The notes under the pieces are model-generated. The model did no database searches and was not told the DNA's origin. It was given only the letters and a program-made list of their open reading frames with translations. The position numbers were made by a program, and so were the translations under genes. From Mixta mediterraneensis (lineage in GTDB: Bacteria > Pseudomonadota > Gammaproteobacteria > Enterobacterales > Enterobacteriaceae), in NCBI RefSeq assembly GCF_014946725.1, contig NZ_JACFXY010000001.1, positions 372,001 to 436,000 of the forward strand: DNA of 64,000 nt. Direction: 5' to 3'. Shown here piece by piece: positions 41,671-51,058 of this stretch (position 1 is the first letter of the stretch; each line of letters opens with the position of its first letter).

Positions 41671-41771
41671 TTTTGTATTCCCCACCACATCGCTAGCCCC
41701 AGCAATGCAATCAGTGTCAGGGCGACACATAATCTGCCGCTTAGCGACAGTAGTAGTCCGCTGTGATTCAT
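41667..41771 (-). CDS. Candidate 34-residue membrane peptide leading the metal-transporter operon
   Basis: The ATG at 41771 follows a strong AAGGTGG at five-base spacing. The frame starts MNHSGLLLSLSGRLC and ends GLAMWWGIQK, with one hydrophobic stretch (CVALTLIALLGLAMWW) flanked by Arg and Lys. Its stop overlaps the ATPase start as ATGA. It is the first gene after the Zur-type box. Features seen: RBS, TM helix, coupling. Function, and even translation, is inference. It may be a small subunit or a translated leader. Confidence 0.6.
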   Translation of the reverse strand: MNHSGLLLSLSGRLCVALTLIALLGLAMWWGIQK

Positions 41772-41782
41772 CACTGCCACCT

Positions 41783-41802
41783 TATAATGTTATAACATAA
41801 CA
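41783..41802. promoter_or_regulatory. Zur-type operator upstream of the metal-transporter operon
   Basis: TATAATGTTATAACATAACA, a near-palindrome 12 bases from the small ORF start, with 17/20 bases equal to the rpmE2 box. Suggests shared zinc repression of uptake and of zinc-free ribosomal proteins. Confidence 0.78.
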
Positions 41803-42023
41803 CTAATAATACCTGTTTTTATGAGCAGCGAGAGAGAGTAAAATGTTTCAAAAAATAACGTTGCAGCAATAAAAAGGCGGGAGCTATAAGTATAAAATCA
41901 GTTTAATCAAAGAGTTAACGGGTTACGAATCCCAATGACAGGTCAAAGCAACCGTAAGTTACTTGCAAACTTCTTGCAGAACACTAATGATAGGATTATC
42001 AATTATTATTACAAACATCTGAT

Positions 42024-42374
42024 ATGCTACATCTTGAATGTGATATTGCGCCGGGTGAAAATGACTGCGCAAAATTAGAATCAATTATTCAGCGGAATAT
42101 TCTCAAAATAGCAGAACCGCTAGCGGGCGATTTACAGTGGTATTCACAAAATGCCCGGATAGTTCCTGAAAGTTTTAAAATTATTTCTGTTGAGAATGGT
42201 GGGCCTAATAGATTTAAAATGCTTTACCATTTTGAGTGGAATGTATTTAACCCCTGCCTGGATCTAAACGAGACAGTAACGCAAAAAGAACAGATAATGT
42301 TTCGCGTTGTGCCTGGTGCGCTTGCGTTTGAGGTCATCGATAATACGCGCCCTTCTCCAGGCGATGAATTGTAA
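42024..42374 (+). CDS. Hypothetical protein, 116 residues
   Basis: An acidic, probably soluble protein (MLHLECDIAPGENDC to NTRPSPGDEL) in an AT-rich stretch between the metal-transporter promoter and tomB. No signal peptide, TM helix or family I recognise. There is no convincing ribosome-binding site before the ATG, so the start is unsure. The frame is long for the local composition and no opposing frame competes, which supports it being real. Possible recent acquisition. Confidence 0.5.
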   Translation: MLHLECDIAPGENDCAKLESIIQRNILKIAEPLAGDLQWYSQNARIVPESFKIISVENGGPNRFKMLYHFEWNVFNPCLDLNETVTQKEQIMFRVVPGALAFEVIDNTRPSPGDEL

Positions 42375-42521
42375 TATTTAGTAATGGAGGTGAGCATAAC
42401 TAATGGTTTTACTCTATATTTAAAGCACTCCGTTTATTAATAGCTCTAATTATCGCTTCCTGGCCGCTTTATCTTATCTTGCCGCATCGCGGTACCTGTG
42501 CTAGCTACGGAGGGGAAAAAG

Positions 42522-42899
42522 ATGGACGAATACTCACCGAAACGGCATGATATTGCCCAGCTTAAATACCTGTGTGAGAACCTGTTTGACGAGAGTATGG
42601 CAGTATTAACTGATAGCCATCACGGCTGGGTTAATGATCCGACTTCTGAAAGCAACTTGCAACTTAATGATCTGATTGAGCACATCGCTTCTTTCACGAT
42701 GAATTACAAAATTAAGCACGTTGAAGATGAAGCGCTGATTTCGCAAATCGATGAATATCTTGATGATACCTTTATGTTATTTAGTAATTACGGTATCAAT
42801 CCGCAAGACCTTCAACGATGGCAACGTTCAGCTAAACGCTTATTTAATCTGTTTACTGAAGAGTGCGCTTTTCTCCAGCAACCAAGCCATTCATTATAG
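42522..42899 (+). CDS. tomB: TomB, Hha toxicity modulator / biofilm regulator
   Basis: A 125-residue protein (MDEYSPKRHDIAQLKYLCENL...) with the family cysteine and CAFLQQP end. TomB lowers Hha toxicity and helps control biofilm formation, forming an unusual oxygen-dependent toxin-antitoxin pair. GGAGGGG occurs before the ATG at 42522. hha follows by 24 bases, same order as E. coli. Confidence 0.95.
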   Translation: MDEYSPKRHDIAQLKYLCENLFDESMAVLTDSHHGWVNDPTSESNLQLNDLIEHIASFTMNYKIKHVEDEALISQIDEYLDDTFMLFSNYGINPQDLQRWQRSAKRLFNLFTEECAFLQQPSHSL

Positions 42900-42923
42900 T
42901 ACTTATGTGAGAACGGTTTATTT

Positions 42924-43139
42924 ATGAACAAAGCCTTAACCAAAACGGATTATTTGATGCGACTGCGTCGTTGTCGCTCAATCGATACCCTTGAAAGGGT
43001 TATTGAAAAAAACAAGTATGAATTATCTGACAACGAATTAGCGGTTTTCTATTCTGCGGCTGATCATCGTTTAGCTGAGCTGACGATGAATAAGCTTTAT
43101 GACAAAGTTCCCGGTTCGGTATGGAAATTCGTCCGTTAG
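42924..43139 (+). CDS. hha: Hha, H-NS-associated expression modulator
   Basis: A 71-residue YmoA/Hha protein, almost identical to E. coli in [28 protein letters not shown] and [20 protein letters not shown]. It binds H-NS and silences horizontally acquired and virulence genes. Operon with tomB. Confidence 0.97.
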   Translation: MNKALTKTDYLMRLRRCRSIDTLERVIEKNKYELSDNELAVFYSAADHRLAELTMNKLYDKVPGSVWKFVR

Positions 43140-43185
43140 TCTGTCAATACACTACGTCTTTTCGCGGTAATGTCTTTAATCATCT

Positions 43186-43226
43186 AAAAAATCTCGCCTG
43201 CATACAAGGGATTGATCTCAGGCGAG
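43186..43226 (-). terminator. Putative ffs terminator
   Basis: On the minus strand CTCGCCTG (43226-43219) pairs with CAGGCGAG (43200-43193), then ATTTTTT. An alternative shorter hairpin CAGGCGA/TCGCCTG at 43219-43235 shares one arm. It lies about 50 bases past the mature 4.5S end. Confidence 0.6.
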
Positions 43227-43274
43227 CTTCGCCTGTCTGTCGTTTCTGAAGGGATTGTTTGAGAAAGCAGAAAT

Positions 43275-43387
43275 GGTGGAGGCCCTGCCAGCTACATCCC
43301 GGCACACGCGTCACCTGCTGCGGCTGCTTCCTTCCGGACCTGACCGAGTTCACAAGCTAGCATTGCGGGAGAACCAACAGGGCCTCC
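43275..43387 (-). ncRNA. ffs: 4.5S RNA of the signal recognition particle
   Basis: About 113 nt. The conserved tetraloop region GGTCAGGTCCGGAAGGAAGCAGCC is present on the minus strand, including the GGAA tetraloop and the internal loop bound by Ffh. The two ends GGAGGCCCTG and CAGGGCCTCC pair to close the long hairpin. Position next to ybaZ matches E. coli. Confidence 0.97.
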
Positions 43388-43410
43388 ATTGACAAGCTCT
43401 CATCACAAGA

Positions 43411-43447
43411 GCGCAGGCATTATCGGGGAAGGCTCCGGCAATTGCAA
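43411..43447 (-). promoter_or_regulatory. ffs promoter
   Basis: -35 TTGCAA (43447-43442) and -10 GATAAT (43424-43419) with a 17-bp spacer, then a GC-rich discriminator GCCTGCGC, as in stringently controlled stable-RNA promoters. The start near 43410 gives the ~23-nt 5' leader known for precursor 4.5S RNA. Confidence 0.75.
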
Positions 43448-43555
43448 GTAAAGGCCGGATGACCGTTGTTTTCTTGAACAACAGACCTTTTCCGCGCTTT
43501 CTACCCGCCCCGGCCATGCTAAAGTTGCAGCCATTTACTGAGACAGGATCAGCCG

Positions 43556-43867
43556 ATGGATCAACCTGACAGCTTTCAACAACGTATCTGGCAAGTCGTC
43601 GCTGCCATACCCCGCGGTAAAGTCACCACCTATGGTGAAATCGCGCAACTGGCAGGCTCTCCGCGCGCGGCGCGTCAGGTTGGTGGAGTATTAAAACGTT
43701 TACCTGCAGGCAGCTCGCTTCCCTGGCATCGGGTGGTAAACCGCCATGGTTCAATTTCTTTGCAGGGAGAGGATTTATTTCGTCAACGTGATGCGCTGGA
43801 AGCTGAAGGCATTGAAGTCAGCGATGACGGACATATTGAGCTGGAGAAATATCGCTGGATAGGTTAA
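43556..43867 (+). CDS. ybaZ: YbaZ (Atl), alkyltransferase-like DNA-lesion binding protein
   Basis: A 103-residue homologue of O6-alkylguanine transferase with PWHRVV in place of PCHRV, so it binds but cannot repair O6-alkyl lesions. It flags them for nucleotide-excision repair (UvrA). The helix-turn-helix (IPRGKVTTYGEIAQLAG) and SPRAARQVGGVL (Arg finger) are intact. Trp for Cys is the family trait. Confidence 0.95.
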   Translation: MDQPDSFQQRIWQVVAAIPRGKVTTYGEIAQLAGSPRAARQVGGVLKRLPAGSSLPWHRVVNRHGSISLQGEDLFRQRDALEAEGIEVSDDGHIELEKYRWIG

Positions 43868-43877
43868 GCGATGAAAA

Positions 43878-43896
43878 GGGGCGAACCCGTCGCCCC
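43878..43896. terminator. Hairpin between ybaZ and ybaY
   Basis: GGGGCGA / TCGCCCC with loop ACCCG between two convergent genes; only a short T stretch. Confidence 0.55.
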
Positions 43897-43903
43897 GAAA
43901 TCA

Positions 43904-44461
43904 TTACATATTAGTTGGTGCAGGTACTGAAGATGATGGCGTAACCTGCGCTGGGGAGGTAGAGGGCACGGTTGTTGCCGCTCCCGGCTGCGTTGGTATC
44001 GCTCTTTGTGGAACCGGAACCAGCAACAGCTCAGCCTTAGTGCCGCCCTGGTTGATAACCGGCTTCACGTTATCAGTGATAAAGGCCAGCTTACCGTCAA
44101 CAGCAATCGCTGCGCTTAGCAGAATTCGTGCGTTAGATTGAACATCGGCGGGGTTAAACGGCAGCACAAACTGGAACGGTGCTTGTTTACCTTCGGTACG
44201 CACAACGCGCTGCGACAGCACTTTCGAGGGTCCGCCCGCTACAGAAGCATCCGACAGCGTGACGGTTAAAACCGCATCCGGTGGCAACGCAACGCGTTGA
44301 CGAATATACACCGAACCGCTAACGTTTGGCTGGGTAATGGCCGCTTGCTGCCCTGCTACTGCGGCACCTAAAGTTGGCGTCGGAACCGGCCTGCCTTTGT
44401 CGGCACACCCTCCGACAGCCACCGCCAATGCTAATCCACTGAACACTTGCCAGAGTTTCAT
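43904..44461 (-). CDS. ybaY: YbaY, outer-membrane-type lipoprotein
   Basis: A 185-residue lipoprotein. Signal KLWQVFSGLALAVAVGGC (lipobox VGGC, Cys at about 19; +2 is Ala so outer-membrane sorting is likely). A YbaY/HslJ-like 'DUF306-type' beta domain follows (SGSVYIRQRVALPPDAVLTVTLSDAS). The C-terminal 40 residues are Pro/Thr/Ser/Ala-rich, probably an unfolded tail. Function unknown. Start at MKLWQVF (44461); METTS is an upstream in-frame extension. Confidence 0.9.
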   Translation of the reverse strand: MKLWQVFSGLALAVAVGGCADKGRPVPTPTLGAAVAGQQAAITQPNVSGSVYIRQRVALPPDAVLTVTLSDASVAGGPSKVLSQRVVRTEGKQAPFQFVLPFNPADVQSNARILLSAAIAVDGKLAFITDNVKPVINQGGTKAELLLVPVPQRAIPTQPGAATTVPSTSPAQVTPSSSVPAPTNM

Positions 44462-44652
44462 TGATGTCGTCTCCATTTGATCAAAATGATTATCAGCAGC
44501 GAATCTGCGATACAGCGCTTCATTCGCTGTATGTTCCTAATACTGGCACAAATATCGAAAACCTGCCTGGCTGGCACCAGCGTTAAAGACTGATTGACGA
44601 CAACTGGTCGGATCTTTCAAACTGAACCAGACATTATTTTGAGGAATACGCG

Positions 44653-45516
44653 ATGAGCCAGGCACTGCAAAATCTGCTGAATTTATTGAATCTGGAAAAA
44701 CTCGACGAAGGTTTATTCCGTGGTCAGAGCGAAGATCTGGGTCTGCGCCAGGTATTTGGCGGTCAGGTGGTAGGCCAGGCGCTGTACGCTGCGAAACAAA
44801 TGGTGCCGGAAAACCGCATAATTCATTCATTCCACAGCTATTTTCTACGTCCTGGCGATAGCAAAAAAGCTATCATTTACGATGTTGAAACTTTACGTGA
44901 CGGCAAAAGTTTTAGTGCCCGCCGCGTCAGTGCGATACAAAACGGGCAGCCTATTTTTTATATGACCGCCTCGTTTCAGGCACCTGAAAGTGGTTTTGAG
45001 CATCAGAATCAAATGCCAGCCGTTCCCGGCCCGGATAATTTATTGTCCGAGCAGTTTATGGCGCAAAAAATGGCGCATATGTTGCCAGAAAAGGTACGCG
45101 AAAAATTTATTGCTGAGCGTCCGCTGGAGATTCGACCGATACAAATACACAACCCGTTAAAGGGACATGTAGATGAACCGGTGCGTCAGGTCTGGATCCG
45201 CACGAATGGCGCTTTACCAGACGATTTACGGCTGCATCAATATGTTTTGGGCTACGCATCCGATCTGAATTTCTTACCTGTTGCGCTTCAACCGCATGGC
45301 AAAGGTTTTTTAGAATCCGATATGCAGGTTGCCACCATCGATCATTCGATGTGGTTCCATCGCCCGTTTGATTTTAGCGAATGGCTGCTTTACAGCGTGG
45401 TCAGCACCTCGGCGTCTGGCGCGCGCGGGTTTGTTCGTGGAGAATTTTATAATCAGCAGGGAGTGTTGGTGGCATCGACGGTGCAGGAAGGAGTGATGCG
45501 TCAGCGCAGCGAGTAA
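44653..45516 (+). CDS. tesB: TesB, acyl-CoA thioesterase II
   Basis: A 287-residue double-hotdog thioesterase. Conserved blocks: [37 protein letters not shown], and [27 protein letters not shown] with the active Asp/Gln/Thr sites. It hydrolyses medium to long acyl-CoA. Divergent from ybaY. E. coli TesB is 286 residues. Confidence 0.96.
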   Translation: MSQALQNLLNLLNLEKLDEGLFRGQSEDLGLRQVFGGQVVGQALYAAKQMVPENRIIHSFHSYFLRPGDSKKAIIYDVETLRDGKSFSARRVSAIQNGQPIFYMTASFQAPESGFEHQNQMPAVPGPDNLLSEQFMAQKMAHMLPEKVREKFIAERPLEIRPIQIHNPLKGHVDEPVRQVWIRTNGALPDDLRLHQYVLGYASDLNFLPVALQPHGKGFLESDMQVATIDHSMWFHRPFDFSEWLLYSVVSTSASGARGFVRGEFYNQQGVLVASTVQEGVMRQRSE

Positions 45517-45581
45517 AAAAGGAGGGCGATTCCTCGCCCCCCTTTTATGTTTTCGCACACAGCTCTTTTTGAGCGGATGTA

Positions 45582-46868
45582 TTATTGATTGTAAGCGTTT
45601 TCGCCGTGGCTGTTCACATCCAGACCTTCGCGTTCCTGCTCTTCCGGTACACGCAGCCCGACAATCATGTCAGCCAGTTTAAAGCCGATAAATGCTGCCA
45701 CACCTGACCAGACGATGGTGACGCCAACGCTGAAGATTTGTACCCAAACCTGATGGCCCATGGTTACACCTTCTGCATAGCCCACACCGCCCAGTGAAGA
45801 AGAGGCAAACACACCGGTCAGAATACAACCTACGATACCACACACGCCATGCACACCGAACACATCACAGGGATCATCAACGCGCAGCCATTTTTTCAAC
45901 GTCGTTACGCCCCACAGGCCAGCCAGGCCCCCGACCAGACCAATGATCAATGCCCCGCCGACACCCACATAACCACAAGCCGGGGTGATTGCAACCAGAC
46001 CACCAATGAAGCCAGAACATGCTCCCAGCAGGGAAGGATTGCCACGCAGCGCCCATTCACCGAAAATCCAGGACAATACCGCACCCGCGGTAGCCATTAC
46101 CGTATTCAGGAATGCCAGCGCAGCGATTTCGTTAGCGGCTGAAGCAGAACCGGCATTAAAGCCAAACCAGCCGACATACAGAATGGCAGTACCGGTGAAA
46201 ACCATTGGCAGGTTATGGGGTTTAAACGCTTCTTTACCGAAACCGGCACGCTTACCCACCAGATAAGCACCCACCAGGCCAGCAATGGCCGCGTTGATAT
46301 GCACCACAGTGCCACCAGCAAAGTCCAGCGCGCCGTCCTGTGCCAGATAGCCGCCTCCCCATACCATGTGAGCGATGGGCAGATAAGCCAGCGTCAACCA
46401 TACCACCACAAAAATCAGTACCGCTGAGAAACGAATACGTTCCGCTATCGCACCAACAATCAGGCCGACGGTGATACAGGCGAAAGAGGCCTGAAACGCA
46501 ACGTGAATGTATTGATAGAAGCTGCCCATTACCGCAGTCAGCTGGATATTTTTCAGCATCGCCCACTCAAAGCCACCAAAGAAAGCGTTACCTTCGCTGA
46601 AGGCGAGCGAGTAGCCGTAAACCATCCACAGCACACAAACCAGAGAGAAAGTCACTGCAACCTGCGTTAACATTGACAGCACGTTTTTGGCACGAATCAA
46701 ACCGCCGTAAAACAATGCTATTCCTGGAATCGACATAAACAGCACCAGCGCGGTGCAAATCATCATAAATGCATTATCAGCCTTGTCCGCAACGGCAGGT
46801 GCAGCCATCGCGAGCGATGGTAACAGTGCCAGGCTGGTCAGGCCCAACTTCGTTAAAATTTTATTCAT
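45582..46868 (-). CDS. amtB: AmtB, ammonium channel
   Basis: A 428-residue trimeric ammonium channel. Signal sequence to LAMA/APAV, then 11 TM helices with the twin-His pore (IAHMVWGGG; VFGVHGVCG), and the cytoplasmic tail GLRVPEEQEREGLDVNSHGENAYN that binds GlnK. The second ATG at 46868 suits GGGATGG better than 46877. Follows glnK by 32 bases in one operon under the sigma-54 promoter. Confidence 0.97.
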   Translation of the reverse strand: MNKILTKLGLTSLALLPSLAMAAPAVADKADNAFMMICTALVLFMSIPGIALFYGGLIRAKNVLSMLTQVAVTFSLVCVLWMVYGYSLAFSEGNAFFGGFEWAMLKNIQLTAVMGSFYQYIHVAFQASFACITVGLIVGAIAERIRFSAVLIFVVVWLTLAYLPIAHMVWGGGYLAQDGALDFAGGTVVHINAAIAGLVGAYLVGKRAGFGKEAFKPHNLPMVFTGTAILYVGWFGFNAGSASAANEIAALAFLNTVMATAGAVLSWIFGEWALRGNPSLLGACSGFIGGLVAITPACGYVGVGGALIIGLVGGLAGLWGVTTLKKWLRVDDPCDVFGVHGVCGIVGCILTGVFASSSLGGVGYAEGVTMGHQVWVQIFSVGVTIVWSGVAAFIGFKLADMIVGLRVPEEQEREGLDVNSHGENAYNQ

Positions 46869-46900
46869 TTTTTCCATCCCATCACATTACTGAATCTGGT

Positions 46901-47239
46901 TTACAGCGCTGCTTCGTCGGTTTCGCCGGTACGAATACGGATTACGCGCTGCAGTTCAGCGACGAAAATTTTACCGTCGCCAATTTTACCGGTGTACGCC
47001 GCCTTGCTGACTACATCCACGACTTCATCAAGCTGATCGTCAGCGATAGCGACATCAATTTTCACTTTTGGCAGAAAATTCACGCTGTATTCAGCGCCAC
47101 GATAAAGCTCGGCGTGCCCTTTTTGACGCCCAAAACCTTTAACTTCGGAGACGGTAAGTCCCTGAATACCAATAGAGGATAAAGCTTCACGTACATCCTC
47201 CAGCTTGAATGGTTTAATCACGACGGTAACCAGCTTCAT
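46901..47239 (-). CDS. glnK: GlnK, PII nitrogen-signalling protein
   Basis: A 112-residue PII protein. T-loop YRGAEY with the uridylylated Tyr51 (GHAELYRGAEY), the B- and C-loops (TGKIGDGKIFV; IRTGETDEAAL). It plugs AmtB when nitrogen is plentiful. GGAGGGG before the ATG. Operon glnK-amtB. Confidence 0.97.
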   Translation of the reverse strand: MKLVTVVIKPFKLEDVREALSSIGIQGLTVSEVKGFGRQKGHAELYRGAEYSVNFLPKVKIDVAIADDQLDEVVDVVSKAAYTGKIGDGKIFVAELQRVIRIRTGETDEAAL

Positions 47240-47293
47240 AGGATCCCCTCCAGCTATTAAATGAATGAATCTTTCGGACACGCAGTGATATAA

Positions 47294-47308
47294 GCAAAGC
47301 GCGTGCCA
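47294..47308 (-). promoter_or_regulatory. Sigma-54 promoter of glnK-amtB
   Basis: TGGCACGCGCTTTGC on the minus strand: exact -24 TGGCAC, five bases, -12 TTGC. Confidence 0.93.
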
Positions 47309-47416
47309 TAAATAAAAAAAGCGATGAATCAGTAAGGCAAGCGCGCTACAACTTGCTTCGTTTTGGGATGGATAAGACGGAGGATAGATGAAGCGGATTG
47401 AGAATGGGTGACTGTC

Positions 47417-47431
47417 GCACCTCTTTGGTGC
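47417..47431. promoter_or_regulatory. NtrC (GlnG) enhancer site
   Basis: GCACCTCTTTGGTGC, a perfect dyad of the NtrC type, about 110 bases upstream of the sigma-54 promoter. A weaker half-site (TGCACC) lies near 47491. Confidence 0.8.
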
Positions 47432-47496
47432 TTCAGACCTCAAAGAAGTGCATTTATACAGAATATTCCGATAAAGACGGGCTAAAAAGGTGCAAT

Positions 47497-49272
47497 TTAC
47501 CCTTCTGTTGTTAAGGTTATGCCCGAAGCAAGTTCATCTCCCGCTTGCTGAAGTTGATACATTTGCCAGTAGCGGCCTTGCTGCGCAAGCAGCTGTTGGT
47601 GATTGCCCTGCTCCACTACTTGTCCACGATGCAGGACTAAAATGGTATCGGCCTCAATAATAGTTGAGAGACGATGCGCGATAACCACCAGCGTGCTGTG
47701 CTGGCGTAAGGCGCGCAGTGTTTGCTGGATCGCCTGTTCAGTGCCGGAATCAATATTTGCAGTGGCTTCGTCGAGGATCAAAATTTTTGGCAGCTCGACC
47801 AACACGCGTGCCAGTGCCAGTAACTGTTTTTGCCCGACAGAAAGATTATTGCCCTGCTCGCCCAGCCGGGTATGGATGCCTGCCGACATACTGCGGGCTA
47901 AAGGTGCGAGCTGGACCTGCTCCAGTACCTGCCAGACAGCCTCTTCGCTAATAGCGCGCCCTAAGCGCACATTCGCTAACAGCGTGTCGGCCAGTACCAC
48001 CGGGTCCTGCTGTACCATGGCGATACCACGTCGCAATACCGCATGGGTTAACTGACTTATCGGACGTTCATCAAGGCGAATTTCACCGCGCGTTACCGGA
48101 TAATATCCCATCAATAAGTTTGCCAGCGTACTTTTGCCGCTGCCGGTATGCCCCACCAGCGCGACAAATCCACGGGAAGGCACATCCAGATTGATTTCAC
48201 TCAGCACATCACGATCTTCACGGTAGGCAAAACTCAAATGGTTCAGCGTGATGCGGCCTGAAGCCAGCGGACGATTATCCTCCCCGTATTGCTGCTGCGC
48301 AGCGTCCATCAGCTCAAAGATACGCTCGCCGGAAACCACCGCCTGTTGCAGCATTGATTGCTGCGTGGTGAGCTCAATCAACGGCTCATTCAGACGCCCC
48401 AGATAAGTGATAAAAGCGTAAAGCACGCCAACTTCAAAGGCGCCCGGCACCGAAAAGCTGAACAGCAGCAGCAGGCCGCACAGCACCAGCGCTGAAAACA
48501 GGCTTAACAAGGGTCGCAACAGAAAACCATCTAACCGCAGCGTTTCCATGCGCGCCAGATAGTGCGAGCGGCTCGCCTCCCCCATACGTTCACCAAAACG
48601 CGCCTGCTGGCGGAATTGCTGAATTACGCTCATGCCGCTGATCACTTCGTTGAAACCATTATTGATTTCGGCGAGATAGCTGCGCACGCGTCGTGCAATT
48701 GGCGTGCTGTAGCGCTGATAGATCAGCATGACCACCAGCACCATTGGAAATATCAGCATTGCCACCAGTGCCATGTGCCAGTCGAGGCTAAACATCGCTA
48801 CCATCATCGCGCCAACTAATGCCGCGCTGCGCAGTACTGTTGCAACGACGGTAACGTAAAGATCCCGGATCACTTCGGTATCGTTAGTGACACGCGAGAT
48901 GATCTGGCCAACCGGCTGAGTATCGAAAGCGCTCAGTGGCTGGCGCAGCGCTGCATTCATCACGTCGCTGCGAAGCCGCTGCACTACGCCAATCGCGGCA
49001 CGGTTAAATAGCAGCGCCTGCCCATAATGCAGCGCCGCAGCCAGCAGTTGTAACAGAACAAAACTCACCACCAGACCGGCCACCAGCGCCCACGGCATCT
49101 GATGTTTCGTCACCAAATTATCGATAAAGTAGCTGACCAGAACCGGGCCTGTGACTTCGGCGGCCGCGGCGATCCACAACATCGCCACCGCTAACGACAG
49201 CGATCTGCGCCAGGGTTTGCCGTAACTCAACAAGCGTTTTAAGGTTGGCCACAAGTGCCGCGACTTAGCCAT
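47497..49272 (-). CDS. mdlB: MdlB, ABC exporter half-transporter
   Basis: A 591-residue half-transporter: six TM helices (to about 320) and a nucleotide-binding domain with GHTGSGKST, signature variant [20 protein letters not shown] and AHRLS. Works as a heterodimer with MdlA, probably exporting a lipid or drug; substrate unknown. The start at 49272 ([11 protein letters not shown]) overlaps the mdlA stop by 8 bases; the longer frame to 49398 is the shadow of mdlA. Confidence 0.93.
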   Translation of the reverse strand: MAKSRHLWPTLKRLLSYGKPWRRSLSLAVAMLWIAAAAEVTGPVLVSYFIDNLVTKHQMPWALVAGLVVSFVLLQLLAAALHYGQALLFNRAAIGVVQRLRSDVMNAALRQPLSAFDTQPVGQIISRVTNDTEVIRDLYVTVVATVLRSAALVGAMMVAMFSLDWHMALVAMLIFPMVLVVMLIYQRYSTPIARRVRSYLAEINNGFNEVISGMSVIQQFRQQARFGERMGEASRSHYLARMETLRLDGFLLRPLLSLFSALVLCGLLLLFSFSVPGAFEVGVLYAFITYLGRLNEPLIELTTQQSMLQQAVVSGERIFELMDAAQQQYGEDNRPLASGRITLNHLSFAYREDRDVLSEINLDVPSRGFVALVGHTGSGKSTLANLLMGYYPVTRGEIRLDERPISQLTHAVLRRGIAMVQQDPVVLADTLLANVRLGRAISEEAVWQVLEQVQLAPLARSMSAGIHTRLGEQGNNLSVGQKQLLALARVLVELPKILILDEATANIDSGTEQAIQQTLRALRQHSTLVVIAHRLSTIIEADTILVLHRGQVVEQGNHQQLLAQQGRYWQMYQLQQAGDELASGITLTTEG

Positions 49273-51034
49273 GTGGCACTCCTTTTTCATGCTCATCCTC
49301 ATCCAACGCGGCTTCCAGCTGCTGATAACGATACATATCGCGATACCAGCCAGGCTCTGTGGCCAATGCATCGTGGTCGCCGCGTTGTGCGACCGCACCG
49401 TGTTGTAACACTAAAATTTCGCTGGCTTCGGTTAAAGCGGACAAGCGATGAGCGCTGATAATCAAGGTGCGGCCCTGGCCCCAGATCCGCAGGTTATGCA
49501 GAATTTCATGTTCCGTTCGCCCGTCAACCGCCGACAGCGCATCGTCAAGGATAAGCATCTCCGCGTTAAGCAATAACGCACGGGCAATGGAAATACGCTG
49601 TTTCTGCCCGCCCGATAACATCACGCCACGCTCACCGACTTCGGTTTCATAGCCTTGCGGCAGACGCAAAATATCATCATGAACGCAGGCCATTTTTGCC
49701 ACGCGCTCAAGCTCTGCCTGAGTGGCACTGGGTTTGCCTAGGGCAATATTATGCGCCACGCTATCCGAGAACAGGAACGGCGTTTGACTCACCACCGCCA
49801 GACGACTGCGCCAGCTATCAATGCGTAGCTGAGATAACAGTGTGTCGTGATAGCGAATATCGCCTTGCTGAATATCAAAGTGGCGCTGAATAAGGCTGAG
49901 CAGCGTGCTTTTTCCGCTGCCCGTTGGCCCACACAACCCCAACATTTCGCCCGGCTTTAGCTGAAAATTCAGATGGCTTAACACCGGGCCAGAACTGGCT
50001 GGATAGCGAAACTCGCGAATGGCGGCCTGAAGAATGCCCGGCTCTGAAGGCAGGGTTTTTTGACCGTCCTCTACCGCAGGCGCTTCCGCCAGTAAGGTGC
50101 GAATACGGCTCCACGCTGCGCTACCGCGTTCAACAATATTAAACATCCAGGCCAGTGCCAGCATCGGCCAAATCATCAGGCCAAGATACATGACAAAGCT
50201 GGTAAGCTGGCCCAGGGTCATCTGATCATGCCAAACCAGCCAGCTTCCACCGCCGACGGCCAACAAATTAGAAAAGCCAATGGCAATGTAAATGGTGGGA
50301 TCGAAACGCGCATCAACGCGCGCCACGCGCAGATTTTTTTCTCCCGTATCACGTGCGATGTCGGAAAATTGCTGCGACTGATGTTCTTCGAGGCCAAAAG
50401 ATTTGATCATGCGGATGCTGGTCAGGCTTTCCTGCGTCTGATCGTTGAGACTGGAAAAAGCGGCCTGTGCCCGTTTGAAACGTTGATGAAGCTGATTACC
50501 GTAACGATGGATCACCAGCGCCATAATGGGCATTGGCACCAAAGAGAGCAAAGTGAGTTGCCAACTGATTTGCGTGCTCATCACCAGTAATACCACGCAG
50601 CCCATCACCAGTGAGTCTACCAGGGTTAAGACGCCTTCACCCGCGGCAAAGACTACGCGATCAACGTCATTTGTGGCACGCGCGATTAAATCCCCGGTAC
50701 GATGACGCAGGTAAAAGGCCGGGTGCTGACGGCTTAGCTGGCGATAAAAATCCTCTCGCAACTCAACAGCAAGCTGATAGGAGGCGCCAAATAACAGCCC
50801 CCGCCAGACGTAGCGCAACAGATACCCCACAACCGCCGTGAGTAACATAATGCCAATCCACATGATGATTTGACCGGCACTCATACTGCTGCGCGTTACG
50901 CCATCTACGATGATGCCTACCACACGCGGTGGCAACAGTTGCAGGACAGCAATGATGATCAATAAGGTGACGGCACCGAGATAGCGTCGCCATTCACGGA
51001 TAAAATACCAACTTAACTGGCTGAATAATCGCAC
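49265..51034 (-). CDS. mdlA: MdlA, ABC exporter half-transporter
   Basis: A 589-residue partner of MdlB: six TM helices and an ATPase with [17 protein letters not shown] and [18 protein letters not shown]. The Walker B Glu is replaced by Asp (LDDALS), which suggests one degenerate catalytic site, as known in asymmetric exporters. It follows decR by 24 bases and may be cotranscribed. Confidence 0.95.
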   Translation of the reverse strand: MRLFSQLSWYFIREWRRYLGAVTLLIIIAVLQLLPPRVVGIIVDGVTRSSMSAGQIIMWIGIMLLTAVVGYLLRYVWRGLLFGASYQLAVELREDFYRQLSRQHPAFYLRHRTGDLIARATNDVDRVVFAAGEGVLTLVDSLVMGCVVLLVMSTQISWQLTLLSLVPMPIMALVIHRYGNQLHQRFKRAQAAFSSLNDQTQESLTSIRMIKSFGLEEHQSQQFSDIARDTGEKNLRVARVDARFDPTIYIAIGFSNLLAVGGGSWLVWHDQMTLGQLTSFVMYLGLMIWPMLALAWMFNIVERGSAAWSRIRTLLAEAPAVEDGQKTLPSEPGILQAAIREFRYPASSGPVLSHLNFQLKPGEMLGLCGPTGSGKSTLLSLIQRHFDIQQGDIRYHDTLLSQLRIDSWRSRLAVVSQTPFLFSDSVAHNIALGKPSATQAELERVAKMACVHDDILRLPQGYETEVGERGVMLSGGQKQRISIARALLLNAEMLILDDALSAVDGRTEHEILHNLRIWGQGRTLIISAHRLSALTEASEILVLQHGAVAQRGDHDALATEPGWYRDMYRYQQLEAALDEDEHEKGVPHG

Positions 51035-51058
51035 AACGCTATTCTCAATCTTTTGCCC

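Noticed and set aside
43556..43867. Missing active-site Cys in YbaZ as a loss-of-function mutation
   Set aside because: PWHR in place of PCHR is the defining trait of alkyltransferase-like proteins.
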